Of a stretch of DNA of 56,151 nucleotides, positions 1-10,057 are shown piece by piece. The first letter of the stretch is position 1. The number at the start of each line of letters is the position of its first letter. Origin of the DNA: a bacterium (GTDB lineage Bacteria; Verrucomicrobiota; Lentisphaeria; Victivallales; GWF2-38-69); NCBI GenBank assembly GCA_021781705.1, contig JAJXWI010000010.1:1-56151 (forward strand), in the 5' to 3' direction. Both the position numbers and the translations under genes were made by a program. The notes under the pieces are model-generated. The model saw only the letters and a program-made list of their open reading frames with translations, had not been told where the DNA came from and searched no databases.

Positions 1-1
1 G

Positions 2-985
2 GATAACAAGCTGTGGTTAAAGGTCGTTCATGAAAATGATATGGATCTTCTCAAAGAATGGCTAGAAATGGATAGTTATCCCAAAAAGATTCAGTACAGA
101 ATAAACAACTCTAAAAAAGGAACGAGATGGGTCTCTAATGAGATCTTTAAAGAGGGGAGAGATAAATTTTTCGGCATTGTTACTGACATAACTGAAGAAA
201 AAGAACGGGAGCAGGAAAAAGAAGCAATACTGCGGATATTAGACGCAGCAACTGACGCCATAAAAATTGCCAGGATCGAAAACGACAAAAAAGAATACAT
301 TTATGTCAATAAAGCAAATAAAGCTCTTTATAGATTGCCAGTTTCAAAAATTAAAAACACTCCCGACCTTTGGAAAGAATATGTGCATCCGGAAGATAAG
401 GAGAAGCTGACTCTAATAGACGAAGGCAGACAAGAAGGACATTTACGTCTTAGTTACAAGCTACTGTTACCCTGTGGAGATATTAAATATATTGAAGAAA
501 ATATATTTAGAGAGATTCTTGACGGGGTATTATACTCGGGGACAATAAAGAGAGATGTTACTGAAGAGAGAAAAATGAATGAAAAAGTGGTGGATATAAA
601 GAAACTTCTAACTTCTACAATTAATTATTTGGGTACTAACCAATGGTGGAAAGATTTGAATGGTGTTTACTTAGGAACAAATAAAGCAAATCTTGAAATG
701 ATGAATATGTCTGCGGATGAAGTAATTGGCAAGACAGATTATGACCTTCCATGGAAAGATCAAGCGGCAGATTGCATTATTAAAAATGATCTTAAAGTCA
801 TAAAAACTGGAAGGACTATAAAATTTATAGAGGATGTTAGAATGAAGGACGGAGATGTGAAGCATTTGATAGTTACTAAATCACCTTTGAGAAATAATGA
901 TGGAGAAATAATAGGCACAATTGGTTCATCGGTAGATATTACAGACATAAGAAAAATAGAAACTATGTTGTCTGATATTATGTAA
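2..985 (+). CDS. Multi-PAS sensor protein, 3' part (5' end outside window)
   Basis: The frame is open from base 2, so the gene begins before the window and the first internal Met (base 41) is unlikely to be the start. The residues before it look like the end of a PAS domain. At least two further PAS/PAC units follow: about residues 60-180 of the visible protein, ending in an R-D-V-T-E-E type PAC exit, and about 190-310, ending in S-V-D-I-T-D. PAS domains bind small ligands or cofactors and normally feed a histidine kinase, GGDEF or other output module. Here the protein stops a few residues after the last PAS, so any output domain must be upstream or missing. A hairpin follows at 1016-1039. 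Ligand and partner cannot be read from the sequence. Confidence 0.8.
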   Translation, partial: DNKLWLKVVHENDMDLLKEWLEMDSYPKKIQYRINNSKKGTRWVSNEIFKEGRDKFFGIVTDITEEKEREQEKEAILRILDAATDAIKIARIENDKKEYIYVNKANKALYRLPVSKIKNTPDLWKEYVHPEDKEKLTLIDEGRQEGHLRLSYKLLLPCGDIKYIEENIFREILDGVLYSGTIKRDVTEERKMNEKVVDIKKLLTSTINYLGTNQWWKDLNGVYLGTNKANLEMMNMSADEVIGKTDYDLPWKDQAADCIIKNDLKVIKTGRTIKFIEDVRMKDGDVKHLIVTKSPLRNNDGEIIGTIGSSVDITDIRKIETMLSDIM

Positions 986-1015
986 AAACTCTTTTTCTGT
1001 TCCGGCAAAGAGAAA

Positions 1016-1039
1016 CCCTCCACTCTGTAAAATGGAGGG
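1016..1039 (+). terminator. Probable terminator hairpin after the PAS gene
   Basis: A perfect 7-bp stem (CCCTCCA/TGGAGGG) with a 10-nt loop lies 31 bases after the stop codon. It is followed only by a short CTTTG stretch, so the U-tract is weak. It sits between two convergent genes. Confidence 0.5.
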
Positions 1040-1176
1040 CTTTGTTCATCAAAACTGCTTGTATTTGAGCTTTGCAAGAGGCTGATTTGGGATATTGTAC
1101 TTTGTAAGGTGCCGATCTTTCCTTGTATAAGATTCATCTCTTGCAAACTCTAAAAGGACATATTAATTGATTGTGG

Positions 1177-1833
1177 CTATTGGTTCCAATCCTCTTTGGA
1201 TTTGTCGACCGGTGTTATCGGTGTTGTCGGCATCTGTTTTTCTGACACGCCGAGGTTCTTCAACCATTCGGGGCTTTCACTTTTTTTGTTAGGATCGACC
1301 CATGGGAATTGAGTACGTGCCTGCTTCGTGTATGCCAAATTTACTCCTAACGCATATGCAGGGTTGAACCATCCCGACTGACTGCGCGCATTGCTGTTTA
1401 AGAAGAATTCTATTACCTGTTTGCGATTATACTCTCCTGCCGCGCATCGGGCGCCATCGTTCCATCCTTCTGCAAAGTCCAATATTACTGCTATTTTACC
1501 TTCTTTTGTTTGCTGCTTCTTTAGCCATACTGTGAGCTTTTCTATGTCCTTGAATCCCTGTCCAAATGCATCTGAATATGAATCTGTCCATGCTATATCG
1601 CCGCGTTTTAGTATGTTTGGACGTTTGCTTTGGTCTGGATTGGCATCTAGTTCCTTCATTAGTTTCTTTACGTCTTTCATGACTAGATGATGATCTAAAT
1701 TTGGGTCGCTAGCTAGGATTTTGACCATTATATTCTCATCTATTTCGACTATAGTCGCCTGCAGTTCGGTGGGGGGTTGATATAAAACCCAGGCTAATGC
1801 CAGTGTAAAAATGTTTAATACGATTTTTTTCAT
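1177..1833 (-). CDS. Exported hypothetical protein (218 aa)
   Basis: The start is ATG with a strong AAGGAGG ribosome site a few bases upstream. The N-terminus (MKKIVLNIFTLALAW) is a signal peptide or anchor, with likely cleavage after about residue 26. The mature part is hydrophilic. Its middle has aromatic-glycine patterns (D-A-F-G-Q-G-F near 89-95 and F-A-E-G-W-N-D-G-A near 120-128), loosely recalling helical repeat segments. I do not recognise a family. It is one of several single exported orphan genes in the window. Good translation signals make it a real gene; function unknown. Confidence 0.7.
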   Translation of the reverse strand: MKKIVLNIFTLALAWVLYQPPTELQATIVEIDENIMVKILASDPNLDHHLVMKDVKKLMKELDANPDQSKRPNILKRGDIAWTDSYSDAFGQGFKDIEKLTVWLKKQQTKEGKIAVILDFAEGWNDGARCAAGEYNRKQVIEFFLNSNARSQSGWFNPAYALGVNLAYTKQARTQFPWVDPNKKSESPEWLKNLGVSEKQMPTTPITPVDKSKEDWNQ

Positions 1834-2022
1834 TTTATGCCTCCTTTTTGTTTTTCATATTTATTTGTGTCTCTACCTAAAACACGCCATTGGCGAATTA
1901 TTCGGTGGCAATTTAAGCACTTTTTATTGGATAAAACAATATCAATTTCTGATTTCTCTCCCAAATAAACGATGGCGATGTCATTGCTTTTTGATCAGTA
2001 ATAAATTTAGAGAACCAAAATT

Positions 2023-3279
2023 TTATCGCTTAGTTGTGAGTAGAACATTAATCTCTTGCTCTAATTCATTAATAATTTTAGTATTTTCTGCTGATGAATT
2101 AGGTCCTAAGGTCAATGCATGGCTATTGAGTACCGTCTCTAAAGCTTTCTTCATGTTATCCTGATCTACTGGTTTTCTAAATTTTAAATTAACCCTTTTT
2201 GTGATATCCTCCAAGGCTTCGGCTTCTGCTTGTAAGACAGCTTCAATGCCTTTTACGACGACGGCGAAACCAGGCAGTTTCATCTTCAATTCACTGATGG
2301 AATATCCCATTTTATTTATGTTGTCAAGAATTTCTTTTGAACTCTTGTTGCGATATTTTTTCAGCTCATCTCTGCTATCAGTAGTTATTTTTGAAATTGT
2401 ATGCTGAAAAGATTTGTCATAGGCTTTGACTAAAGGTCGATGAAAGTCTTCGGCTTCGAGACGCACTAAACCATCTCTTAGCCATTGTTGATCATTGCTT
2501 CCATCGGGTATGCCTTTTTGTATTATTCCATCTTTTCCTACGACAATGGCTTTGTAATGTAGCTTGTCTAAAGTTTGTTTGTCATCTATACTCAAAATTT
2601 TGGGACTATGCTTACCTCTCAGAACTCTTATTATCTTGTTGAAATTGTCTATTGAATCCTTATCACTTGAAGCAATGCCTCCAACAAGGGTTGCTTGAAA
2701 TTTTTCACTTGGAAGTGACTCCAAAAGTTCTTCTATAGACTTTTCGGTAGTGCCCTTATCGATATGCGCTAAACACGCGGTTTGGCTTTCAGGGTTATAG
2801 AGAACCAAGGCCATACACTCCCCGATGCTATCTGTGCCCAGCATGCTGACCTCACTATCTCCAGTTAAAACAGCAAATTCATTTTGTTCCACACGATATG
2901 CATCTTTAAATAAATCGCCTTGTTCTCTTGAGTAAAAATCAGCCAGAACATCTATTACTTCTTTAGGCATTTCTCCCATTTCATAAATTTCGAGCGCGGA
3001 TTTAAAGACCTCATCATAATTATTCAGGCCTGCGTATATTTTTACAGCCTCCACGAATTGTTCTATGCCATCTTTTTTATATTTAGGAAATATTTTTGCC
3101 TTCTTTGCAAATGTACACCCTTTTACAAATGCCCCATAAGCTTTATCGGTATCGTTAACCTTTCCTTTGTCAAGTTCGTGGAGGGTTATCAAGCCTTCTG
3201 TATCTTGAGGACCTCCCAAAATGCTTACTGAAGACATTGCTAAAAATAGACAAATTGCCACAAATTTACCGGTATTCAC
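2023..3279 (-). CDS. Exported protein with CheD/NTAN1-like deamidase domain
   Basis: The ORF starts at GTG behind a GGGGGGAA ribosome site and has a signal peptide (residues 1-22). Residues about 136-260 resemble the CheD/NTAN1 deamidase fold. T149, C155 and H172 have the same spacing as the Thr-Cys-His triad of CheD (Cys 6 after Thr, His 17 after Cys). The context fits too: G-E-C-M-A-L-V-L-Y-N-P corresponds to the G-S-C-V-A-V segment, then A-H-I-D, then L-V-G-G about 27 residues later. CheD deamidates glutamines of chemoreceptors and NTAN1 deamidates N-terminal asparagine; both are cytoplasmic, so an exported version is unusual. The N- and C-terminal helical regions are unrecognised. The domain call is by eye from motif spacing; substrate unknown. 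Confidence 0.6.
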   Translation of the reverse strand: MNTGKFVAICLFLAMSSVSILGGPQDTEGLITLHELDKGKVNDTDKAYGAFVKGCTFAKKAKIFPKYKKDGIEQFVEAVKIYAGLNNYDEVFKSALEIYEMGEMPKEVIDVLADFYSREQGDLFKDAYRVEQNEFAVLTGDSEVSMLGTDSIGECMALVLYNPESQTACLAHIDKGTTEKSIEELLESLPSEKFQATLVGGIASSDKDSIDNFNKIIRVLRGKHSPKILSIDDKQTLDKLHYKAIVVGKDGIIQKGIPDGSNDQQWLRDGLVRLEAEDFHRPLVKAYDKSFQHTISKITTDSRDELKKYRNKSSKEILDNINKMGYSISELKMKLPGFAVVVKGIEAVLQAEAEALEDITKRVNLKFRKPVDQDNMKKALETVLNSHALTLGPNSSAENTKIINELEQEINVLLTTKR

Positions 3280-3930
3280 ACTTCCCCCCTTTTTTTATAA
3301 AAATTATTAATGCTTTGGCTCTTTCGATACCTCGATAGAAAAAGCTTGAAGCTTTGAAAGACACAAAATATGCGCCTTTCACGTTAGCTTCTCGTTGTTT
3401 TATACTTTTTCACTTTCTCATATTTTTAAAATTATATTTTTGTTTTTTAAAATTGTTTTTATGCGAAGTTTGTTCGCTTTTCTAAAAAATAAGCCAGTTG
3501 TGTGAAATTGTTTTGCGTTTAATGAAATCTGTTTTTTAAATAAAGTGCGAAGAGAAATAAAATGTTAAAAAACATGCTTTATCTTTTTTTAAATTTTTAA
3601 ATTTGAAAAGTAAGGATATACGGTTCTAGTAAAAAAAGAATTTTATTAAAGAGGGTTAAATTGAGTTTGTTTGTATAGTAGGTGACCTACCGTAAATAGG
3701 TTTACTCCCTTAAAACTGAAATATAAGCGATTCCTTTTAACCTCTTTTTTTTAAGCTGGTATTGAAGAGTTAAAAACTTGATTAAGTAGTTGTAATGAAA
3801 AAAAGTATTTAAATTATTTGCATTAATGGTACAGTTCCAATCGCCATAAAATTTCGATAATTCTATCATTAAAATTTTCATTTCAGCATCTTTTATTTTG
3901 ATGCCTTACATAAGGTAAAGGAGAAACAAA
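3280..3930. other. 651-bp AT-rich intergenic region
   Basis: No coding frame is supported here. The stretch is very AT-rich with T- and A-runs and lies between two divergent exported genes, so promoters for both are expected in it. Two small adjacent palindromes stand out: GTAGGT-G-ACCTAC at 3678-3690 and GTAAA/TTTAC at 3692-3705. They could be a protein-binding site. I cannot assign promoters confidently. Confidence 0.5.
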
Positions 3931-4455
3931 ATGAAAAGAATAACCACAATGCTAATGATCGTGGTATTAAGCATTCTTGTGCAGAACCATCTTGTGTCGG
4001 CTAAAGTCTCAACAATAACGCAAGGCAAGTTAATATATATAAGTCACATAATAAATAATACAGGGTCAGTTAATGGTAATTGGCGAGGCCTCAAGATCGT
4101 ATTGGGACCGGTTATCTATCGTACTACAGTATATGACGAAATATATACTTCGAATTGCAAAATATCCCTTGATACTACAAGCCACTACAGGCATAGTCCA
4201 GAAGCAATCCTTCTTTATGCAGGTATAAATACGAGGTTCCCGACAAGTATTGCTTGTTTCGCTAGTATGTCAGAAGATAATGAAAAATCCTTTAGTTGTA
4301 GTATCCTAAAAAAACTGTTCGAAGTGCGACCAGGTGAAGTAGAATACCTCGATGATGATCCACGTGTAAGCATAGAATTGATTCCTGATTCCGTTGCCCC
4401 GCCAAATAATCAAAGAGCACTAGAATTCCACCTGACATTCAACCCGCTACCATAG
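3931..4455 (+). CDS. Exported hypothetical protein (174 aa)
   Basis: The ATG start follows a good AAAGGAG ribosome site. Residues 1-24 form a signal peptide ending in V-S-A-K, so export is likely. The mature protein of about 150 residues has Cys at about 75, 109 and 122, and predicted beta-rich, polar sequence. No family is recognised. It is convergent with the alpha-glucosidase gene, about 57 bp away, and its function cannot be inferred from context. Confidence 0.65.
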   Translation: MKRITTMLMIVVLSILVQNHLVSAKVSTITQGKLIYISHIINNTGSVNGNWRGLKIVLGPVIYRTTVYDEIYTSNCKISLDTTSHYRHSPEAILLYAGINTRFPTSIACFASMSEDNEKSFSCSILKKLFEVRPGEVEYLDDDPRVSIELIPDSVAPPNNQRALEFHLTFNPLP

Positions 4456-4512
4456 GTGGTATGGAGTTGATAAAATGTTTCTTTCCATGTTATTTAGGGA
4501 AGAATATGAATT

Positions 4513-6120
4513 TTAAGATATTTTGATTACAAGACCCAAGTTCGGAAGAATTGTAATTTTTGACATATTTACATTGCCTTTTTGGATCATATCAGAAGAT
4601 AAAAGTATTTTAGCTTGACCGCTTATTTTCTTGCTGAGGTCAAGGTTTATCTTTTTTGAGCCGAAATTAAGTATAATCAATAATTTTTCGTCGTCTACAA
4701 AACGAATGAAGGCAAAGATATCTTTTTGTAAGGTCGGGACGTATTTGTATTCTCCCGAATTCAAGCAGCAGTTTTTTGAACGAAGCTTAGCTAGTGCCTT
4801 AAAAAGGGCAAGGATAGATTTTTTATTGGCCTCAAGGGATTTTACATTATTAGTTTTGAAATTTTTAGCTAGGGGTAGCCAGGTTTTTACTCCATTGTCA
4901 GAGAATCCGGCATTTGCCGTTTTATCCCACTGCATAGGTGTGCGTTCAGGGTCTCTACCTACAATGTCAGCTATTTCAGGTTGCTTCAGGGCAGGGGGAT
5001 CCTGGATCATGTTTTTGGGGATTTTGACATTTTTCATTGCGATTTCATCGCCATAATAAACGGTTGGTGTTCCTCTGAGTGTCAACAGTAGCATTGCGGC
5101 TATTCGTGCCTGTTTTTCTGTACCTACTTTTGATGCAATTCGTTTATTGTCATGGTTTCCTAGTGCGTAGCTGGGCCAACATCCTTCGGGCAGTATTTTT
5201 TCATAGTCATTAACTTTCTTTTTTATGGATGATGCTTTCCATTTCAGTTCCAGAAGATGAAAGTTGAATGGCATGTGGCACTCATCGTTATTTCCATAAT
5301 ACTCCAGCAGTTCTTCATAGGGAAGATAGGTTTCGCCGATAAGTACTCTGTCACTGTATTTATCTACAACCTTTCTCATTGCTTTGACTATTTTATGTGT
5401 GCCTGGCTGGTTCACCGTATATTTCAGTACGTACTTTCCAATTGGAACCTTTCCATTCCACTTGGCGTTGATCGGATGATTTGGAAATTTTGGGTGTTTC
5501 CACATATTGCAGATGACATCCACCCTGAATCCATCTACGCCCTTGGCAAGCCAGAAATCCATTATTTTCAACATTTCTGTCAGCACCTTTGGATTCTGAT
5601 AGTTCAGGTCAGGTTGTTCTTTAAGAAATTGGTGCAGATAATATTGCTCTGTTTTTTTGTCGAATTCCCAGGCCGCCCCCCCGAAGTAGCTTAGCCAGTT
5701 ATTGGGTTCTTTGCCATTAGATTTAGGATCTTTCCAGATATAGTAATCTCTATAGGGATTATTACTTGATTTTCTGCTTTCCTTGAACCATTTATGTTCA
5801 CTTGAGGTGTGATTAGGTATGAGGTCTATGATGAGTTTCATGTCGTGTTCATGAATTTTTTTCAAGAGCCTATCAAAGTCCTGCATTGTTCCGAAGATGG
5901 GATGAACATCTCTATAGTCCGAGACATCATAGCCGAAGTCATGCATGGGCGATGGATAAAACGGGGAAAGCCAGATTGTCTTGATTCCTATTTCCTTTAG
6001 GTAATCAAGACGCTTTATAATTCCTGGGATATCGCCTATCCCGTCATTGTTAGAATCTTGAAAAGACCTTGGATATATCTGGTATATGATTCCTGTTTGC
6101 CACCATTTAAAATTATTCAT
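4513..6120 (-). CDS. GH13 alpha-glucosidase (oligo-1,6-glucosidase type)
   Basis: This is a cytoplasmic-type glycoside hydrolase of family 13 that should cleave alpha-glucosidic ends of short oligosaccharides such as isomaltose or maltose. All catalytic regions are visible: region I D-L-I-P-N-H (99-104), region II G-F-R-V-D-V with nucleophile D201, region III I-G-E-T with acid/base E263, and region IV G-N-H-D with D324. The length of 535 aa is normal for the oligo-1,6-glucosidase/trehalose synthase-like group, and there is no signal peptide. GGAGAG lies just upstream of the ATG. It stands alone with no sugar transporter beside it, so the exact linkage preference is open. Confidence 0.92.
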   Translation of the reverse strand: MNNFKWWQTGIIYQIYPRSFQDSNNDGIGDIPGIIKRLDYLKEIGIKTIWLSPFYPSPMHDFGYDVSDYRDVHPIFGTMQDFDRLLKKIHEHDMKLIIDLIPNHTSSEHKWFKESRKSSNNPYRDYYIWKDPKSNGKEPNNWLSYFGGAAWEFDKKTEQYYLHQFLKEQPDLNYQNPKVLTEMLKIMDFWLAKGVDGFRVDVICNMWKHPKFPNHPINAKWNGKVPIGKYVLKYTVNQPGTHKIVKAMRKVVDKYSDRVLIGETYLPYEELLEYYGNNDECHMPFNFHLLELKWKASSIKKKVNDYEKILPEGCWPSYALGNHDNKRIASKVGTEKQARIAAMLLLTLRGTPTVYYGDEIAMKNVKIPKNMIQDPPALKQPEIADIVGRDPERTPMQWDKTANAGFSDNGVKTWLPLAKNFKTNNVKSLEANKKSILALFKALAKLRSKNCCLNSGEYKYVPTLQKDIFAFIRFVDDEKLLIILNFGSKKINLDLSKKISGQAKILLSSDMIQKGNVNMSKITILPNLGLVIKIS

Positions 6121-6358
6121 CTGGGACTCTCCGGGAGTGTTCTAATATGTAGATTTTTCTAAGCATTTTAATCTAAAAGAGAAGATTTTGTAGCGTTAAA
6201 TCTAATCATATGATCATCAAAGTTGTATTTCGGATAAAAAATCTTTAAAAACTTGTATCATTTATAAATTATTTTTTTAAGAAATAAACATGGTTGCATT
6301 CATTTTTCTTGTCATGTACTTTAATAAAATACACTTTAAAAGCGAGGTGCGAGACTTT

Positions 6359-7876
6359 ATGATTACCATAGACGGGAACAGTTTGACAATTAATGACGTA
6401 ATAAAAGTTTGCAAGGGCTTTGAAAAAGTTAGCTTAGCCCCAAGTTCAGAGAAAGGGATTTGTGCATCGAGATTATTTGTAGAAGAAGCACTGAAAGAGA
6501 ATAAGGTCATATACGGAATAACGACTGGATTCGGTGTATTGGCAAATACATATATTCCCCCGGAAAAGTCCGAGATTCTCCAGGAAAACATCATAAGAAG
6601 TCATGCTACCGGCGTAGGTGCTCCTTTTGAAGAAGACGTTGTGAGAGGGATTATTTTACTAAGGGCCAATGCTCTGGCAAAAGGGTATTCGGGAGTTAGG
6701 GTAGAAGTTATAACTGTACTGCTTGAACTTTTAAATAAAAAAATTTACCCATACATTCCGTCTCAGGGTTCTGTTGGTGCGAGTGGCGATCTAGCACCGC
6801 TTGCACATCTGGCGCTGGTCTTGACCGGAGAAGGGGAGTGTTTAGTTGACGGTAAACGTGTTGACTCTTCCGGTGTTCTGAAGAAAAACAAGATAAAAGT
6901 AATAAAGATAAAAGCAAAAGAGGGGCTTGCTTTAATAAACGGGACTCAGGTCATGGGAGCTCTTGGCTGTCTGGCTGTTCATGATTCCAAGAATCTTATA
7001 AAAAATGCTCAGATAGCTGGGGCGATGAGTCTGGAGGCTCTGAACGGAACGGATAAGGCGTTTGACAAGAAAATCCATATGGTCAGGCCTCACCCTGGAC
7101 AGATGCGTTGTGCCGAAAATATGCGAAATCTTTTTAAGGGCAGCGAGATAATAAAATCTCATAAAGATTCTTCTAAAGTGCAGGATGCATATACTCTGCG
7201 TTGTATTCCTCAAGTTTTTGGTGCTGTAATAGATACCATTGATTATGTGGAAAAGGTTATACAAATTGAGATTAATTCAGCAACAGATAATCCTCTCATA
7301 TTTGCAGAAGAAAACGAAGCTATTTCAGGCGGTAATTTTCATGGAGAACCATTAGCATTCGTTATGGACTTTTTAGGAATAGCTCTCTCGGAAATAGCCA
7401 ATATATCCGAAAGAACAATAGACAGGCTTGTAGATCCTTACAAATCCGGGCTCGTTCCATTTCTTGTGAAAGATACAGGATTGAATTCAGGTTTTATGAT
7501 AGCTCAATATACGGCGGCAGCCCTTGTCTCGGAAAATAAGGTTCTTGCCCATCCATCAAGTGTAGATTCCATTCCGACTTCTGCGGGGCAGGAAGATCAT
7601 GTCAGTATGGGAACTATCGCTGCCAGGCACGCAAGAGACATTTCAAGAAACGTGGAAAATGTTATTGCAATTCAAATGCTCGTCGCTGCCCAGGGAATAA
7701 ACTTCTGGTCAGAATCGCCAGGTGTCGGAACAAAAGCAGCCCACCATCTTATTCGCAAATATATCCCATTTATGGAGAAGGATAAGGCTATCTATAAAGA
7801 TATCGAAATAGCTAGAGAACTTATAAATTCAGGCGAGATAGTTAAGGCTGTTGAAAAAGTTGTAAAAATTAAATAA
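6359..7876 (+). CDS. hutH: Histidine ammonia-lyase
   Basis: It catalyses the first step of histidine degradation, histidine to trans-urocanate plus ammonia. The frame is open upstream to 6290, but the ATG at 6359 follows GAGGTG and gives 505 aa, the family length. The A-S-G triplet that cyclises to the MIO cofactor is at 141-143, inside G-S-V-G-A-S-G-D-L-A-P-L. Y52 in Y-G-I-T-T-G-F-G matches the catalytic Tyr. hutU follows after 38 bp, so the two are probably co-transcribed. The 240-bp region upstream must contain the promoter, but I could not define -35/-10 boxes. Confidence 0.96.
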   Translation: MITIDGNSLTINDVIKVCKGFEKVSLAPSSEKGICASRLFVEEALKENKVIYGITTGFGVLANTYIPPEKSEILQENIIRSHATGVGAPFEEDVVRGIILLRANALAKGYSGVRVEVITVLLELLNKKIYPYIPSQGSVGASGDLAPLAHLALVLTGEGECLVDGKRVDSSGVLKKNKIKVIKIKAKEGLALINGTQVMGALGCLAVHDSKNLIKNAQIAGAMSLEALNGTDKAFDKKIHMVRPHPGQMRCAENMRNLFKGSEIIKSHKDSSKVQDAYTLRCIPQVFGAVIDTIDYVEKVIQIEINSATDNPLIFAEENEAISGGNFHGEPLAFVMDFLGIALSEIANISERTIDRLVDPYKSGLVPFLVKDTGLNSGFMIAQYTAAALVSENKVLAHPSSVDSIPTSAGQEDHVSMGTIAARHARDISRNVENVIAIQMLVAAQGINFWSESPGVGTKAAHHLIRKYIPFMEKDKAIYKDIEIARELINSGEIVKAVEKVVKIK

Positions 7877-7914
7877 ATAATTTTGAATTCAAAATTAGAT
7901 AAAGGTTTTATTTT

Positions 7915-9609
7915 ATGCAAACAAGACCTATGTACATGGAAGAAAAGCCGTCCTCGCCAATAAGGGCAAAGCGCGGTACTCAGTTGAGGGCAAAAACCTG
8001 GGAAGCTGAAGCTGCGCTCAGAATGCTTGAAAATAATCTTGATCCTGAAAATGCGCTGATTCCAGAACAGCTTATAGTTTATGGCGGAGCAGGGAGAGCT
8101 GCTAGAAACTGGAGAGAATTTAATAAAATAGTAAAAGCACTAATAAACCTGGAACCTGATGAAACTTTGCTTGTACAGTCAGGGAAACCTGTCGGGATAA
8201 TTAGGACTTACAATAACAGCCCTAAGGTTTTGATAGCAAACAGCAATATTGTTCCTGCATGGTCTACTCAGGAAAATTTTGATAAATACGACCTGATGGG
8301 ACTTACCATGTACGGACAGATGACTGCCGGCAGCTGGATTTATATCGGTACTCAGGGGATACTTCAGGGAACTTTTCAAACGCTCGCAGCAATCGCAGAC
8401 AAGTATTTTGGCGGGACTCTTGCCGGCAAATGGATGGTAACTGGCGGACTTGGCGGGATGAGCGGGGCGCAGCCGCTGTCTGTGACTATGAATGAAGGCG
8501 TTGTAATAAATATTGAAGTTGATCCTGAGAGAGTAAAAAGGAAAGTCAGTGAACTCTATTGCGACAAGATGACTTATTCTCTTGACGAGGCAATTTTGTG
8601 GATGAGAGATGCTGTATCTAATAAAAGACCGTTATCTATCGGACTAGTCGGCAATTGCGCTGAAGTTTTGCCTGAGCTTGTGAGACGAAATATTATTCCT
8701 GATATCGTAACCGATCAGACTTCTGCGCACGACCTGATGGATTATGTTCCCGTTGGTGATTTTAAAGAAGTTATGGATTTGCGTAAAACAAACCCCCTGG
8801 AATACAAAAACAGGTCGCTTGAATCAATAAAGAAGCACTGTCAGGCAATCATTGATATGCAGACAAAAGGAGCGATAGCATTTGATTATGGTAACAATTT
8901 GCGAGGCCAGGCTGAAAAGGGTGGGCTAAAAGTAAGGAATGAAAAAGGTGAATTTATTTATCCCGGATTTGTGCCGGAATATATAAGGCCGCTTTTCTGT
9001 GAAGGGCGCGGACCTTATCGTTGGGCTGCCCTGTCCGGGGATGTCTCGGATATAGATAAACTGGATGAGCTTGTGCTTGAAATGTTCCCTGAAGATAAAA
9101 TTTTGTGCCGCTGGATAACGCTAGCTAGAAAAATTGTTCCGCAATGGGGACTGCCAAATAGAGTTTGCTGGCTTGGACTGGGCGACAGAGCAAGGTTTGC
9201 GCTGAAAATGAATGAAATGGTAAAAAATGGAGCACTGAAGGCTCCCATAGTGATAGGGCGCGATCACCTTGATTGCGGTTCGGTAGCTTCGCCTAACAGA
9301 GAGACTGAGGCCATGAAAGATGGCAGCGACGCCATAGCAGACTGGCCATTACTCAATGCTTTGTCAAATGCGGTTTGCGGAGCTGACTGGGTATCTATTC
9401 ATAATGGTGGCGGTGTCGGGATCGGTAATTCTACTCACGCCGGACAAGTGATAGTCGCTACAGGGACTGACGCAAAAGCAGAGGCAATAAAGAGGGTATT
9501 GACAGTTGATCCCTCTTTCGGAATATTCCGCCACGCTGATGCCGGATATGAACAAGCAATAGATTTTGCGAAAAAGAAAAATGTCAAAATTCCGGGAATT
9601 ACCGTATAG
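7915..9609 (+). CDS. hutU: Urocanate hydratase (urocanase)
   Basis: It converts urocanate to imidazolone-propionate using tightly bound NAD+. The 564-aa length fits the family. Diagnostic segments are [37 protein letters not shown], the glycine-rich [13 protein letters not shown] site, and the signature [10 protein letters not shown] that carries the active-site Cys. It lies directly downstream of hutH on the same strand. The ribosome site is weak (AAAGG). Its product is used by HutI, encoded 5 kb away. Confidence 0.97.
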   Translation: MQTRPMYMEEKPSSPIRAKRGTQLRAKTWEAEAALRMLENNLDPENALIPEQLIVYGGAGRAARNWREFNKIVKALINLEPDETLLVQSGKPVGIIRTYNNSPKVLIANSNIVPAWSTQENFDKYDLMGLTMYGQMTAGSWIYIGTQGILQGTFQTLAAIADKYFGGTLAGKWMVTGGLGGMSGAQPLSVTMNEGVVINIEVDPERVKRKVSELYCDKMTYSLDEAILWMRDAVSNKRPLSIGLVGNCAEVLPELVRRNIIPDIVTDQTSAHDLMDYVPVGDFKEVMDLRKTNPLEYKNRSLESIKKHCQAIIDMQTKGAIAFDYGNNLRGQAEKGGLKVRNEKGEFIYPGFVPEYIRPLFCEGRGPYRWAALSGDVSDIDKLDELVLEMFPEDKILCRWITLARKIVPQWGLPNRVCWLGLGDRARFALKMNEMVKNGALKAPIVIGRDHLDCGSVASPNRETEAMKDGSDAIADWPLLNALSNAVCGADWVSIHNGGGVGIGNSTHAGQVIVATGTDAKAEAIKRVLTVDPSFGIFRHADAGYEQAIDFAKKKNVKIPGITV

Positions 9610-9619
9610 GCAGGATAAA

Positions 9620-10015
9620 ATGAACGCTTCAATAACGAATAGTTTGCTGATTCTTCCTGTACCTGATTTGGAAATAACATCGGCCTTTTACGAGTCATAT
9701 CTTAATTTTAAAGCTGTTAAATATTTAAATGTGAAAGAACTCCATATTTGCCTCTATAGGGACGCCATAGAAATTGTTCTCATTAAATCAAACCTTCCCC
9801 AAGTAGAGCCAAACAGAATTTTGCATAAAACTGGATCTGGATGCGACGGATATTTTACATCAGAGGATGTTGAATTGCTTTATAATGAGTTTCAAGATAA
9901 TGGGTTAAAAATTATGAAGCATTTGGACATGACAGACTATGGGAATAGAGAGTTTGTGATAGAAGACATTAATAAACGATGGATCGGTTTTGGAATGAAG
10001 CAGAAAAGCTATTGA
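9620..10015 (+). CDS. VOC-superfamily (glyoxalase-like) protein
   Basis: The ATG at 9620 follows AGGCAGGA and starts 11 bp after the hutU stop. The longer frame beginning at 9566 would overlap hutU and is less likely. The 131 residues show one VOC pattern: an N-terminal strand L-I-L-P-V-P-D-L-E with the helix I-T-S-A-F-Y-E-S, Y-F-T-S-E-D-V near the middle, and a final strand F-V-I-E-D-I-N-K-R-W-I-G-F. VOC proteins include glyoxalase I, dioxygenases and antibiotic-binding proteins; the exact activity cannot be told. Proximity suggests co-transcription with hutHU, though a role in histidine catabolism is not implied by the family. Confidence 0.75.
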   Translation: MNASITNSLLILPVPDLEITSAFYESYLNFKAVKYLNVKELHICLYRDAIEIVLIKSNLPQVEPNRILHKTGSGCDGYFTSEDVELLYNEFQDNGLKIMKHLDMTDYGNREFVIEDINKRWIGFGMKQKSY

Positions 10016-10057
10016 TTTTATTTGAATTCTGGGGTAGTTGACCAATAATTTGCGTTC

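Noticed and set aside
760-1146. 128-aa minus-strand ORF over the PAS gene
   Set aside because: It is a shadow of the PAS frame on the other strand and contains the terminator hairpin.
6290-6358. Longer hutH starting at 6290
   Set aside because: The extension has no ribosome site and lengthens HutH beyond the family. ATG 6359 has GAGGTG and the right length.
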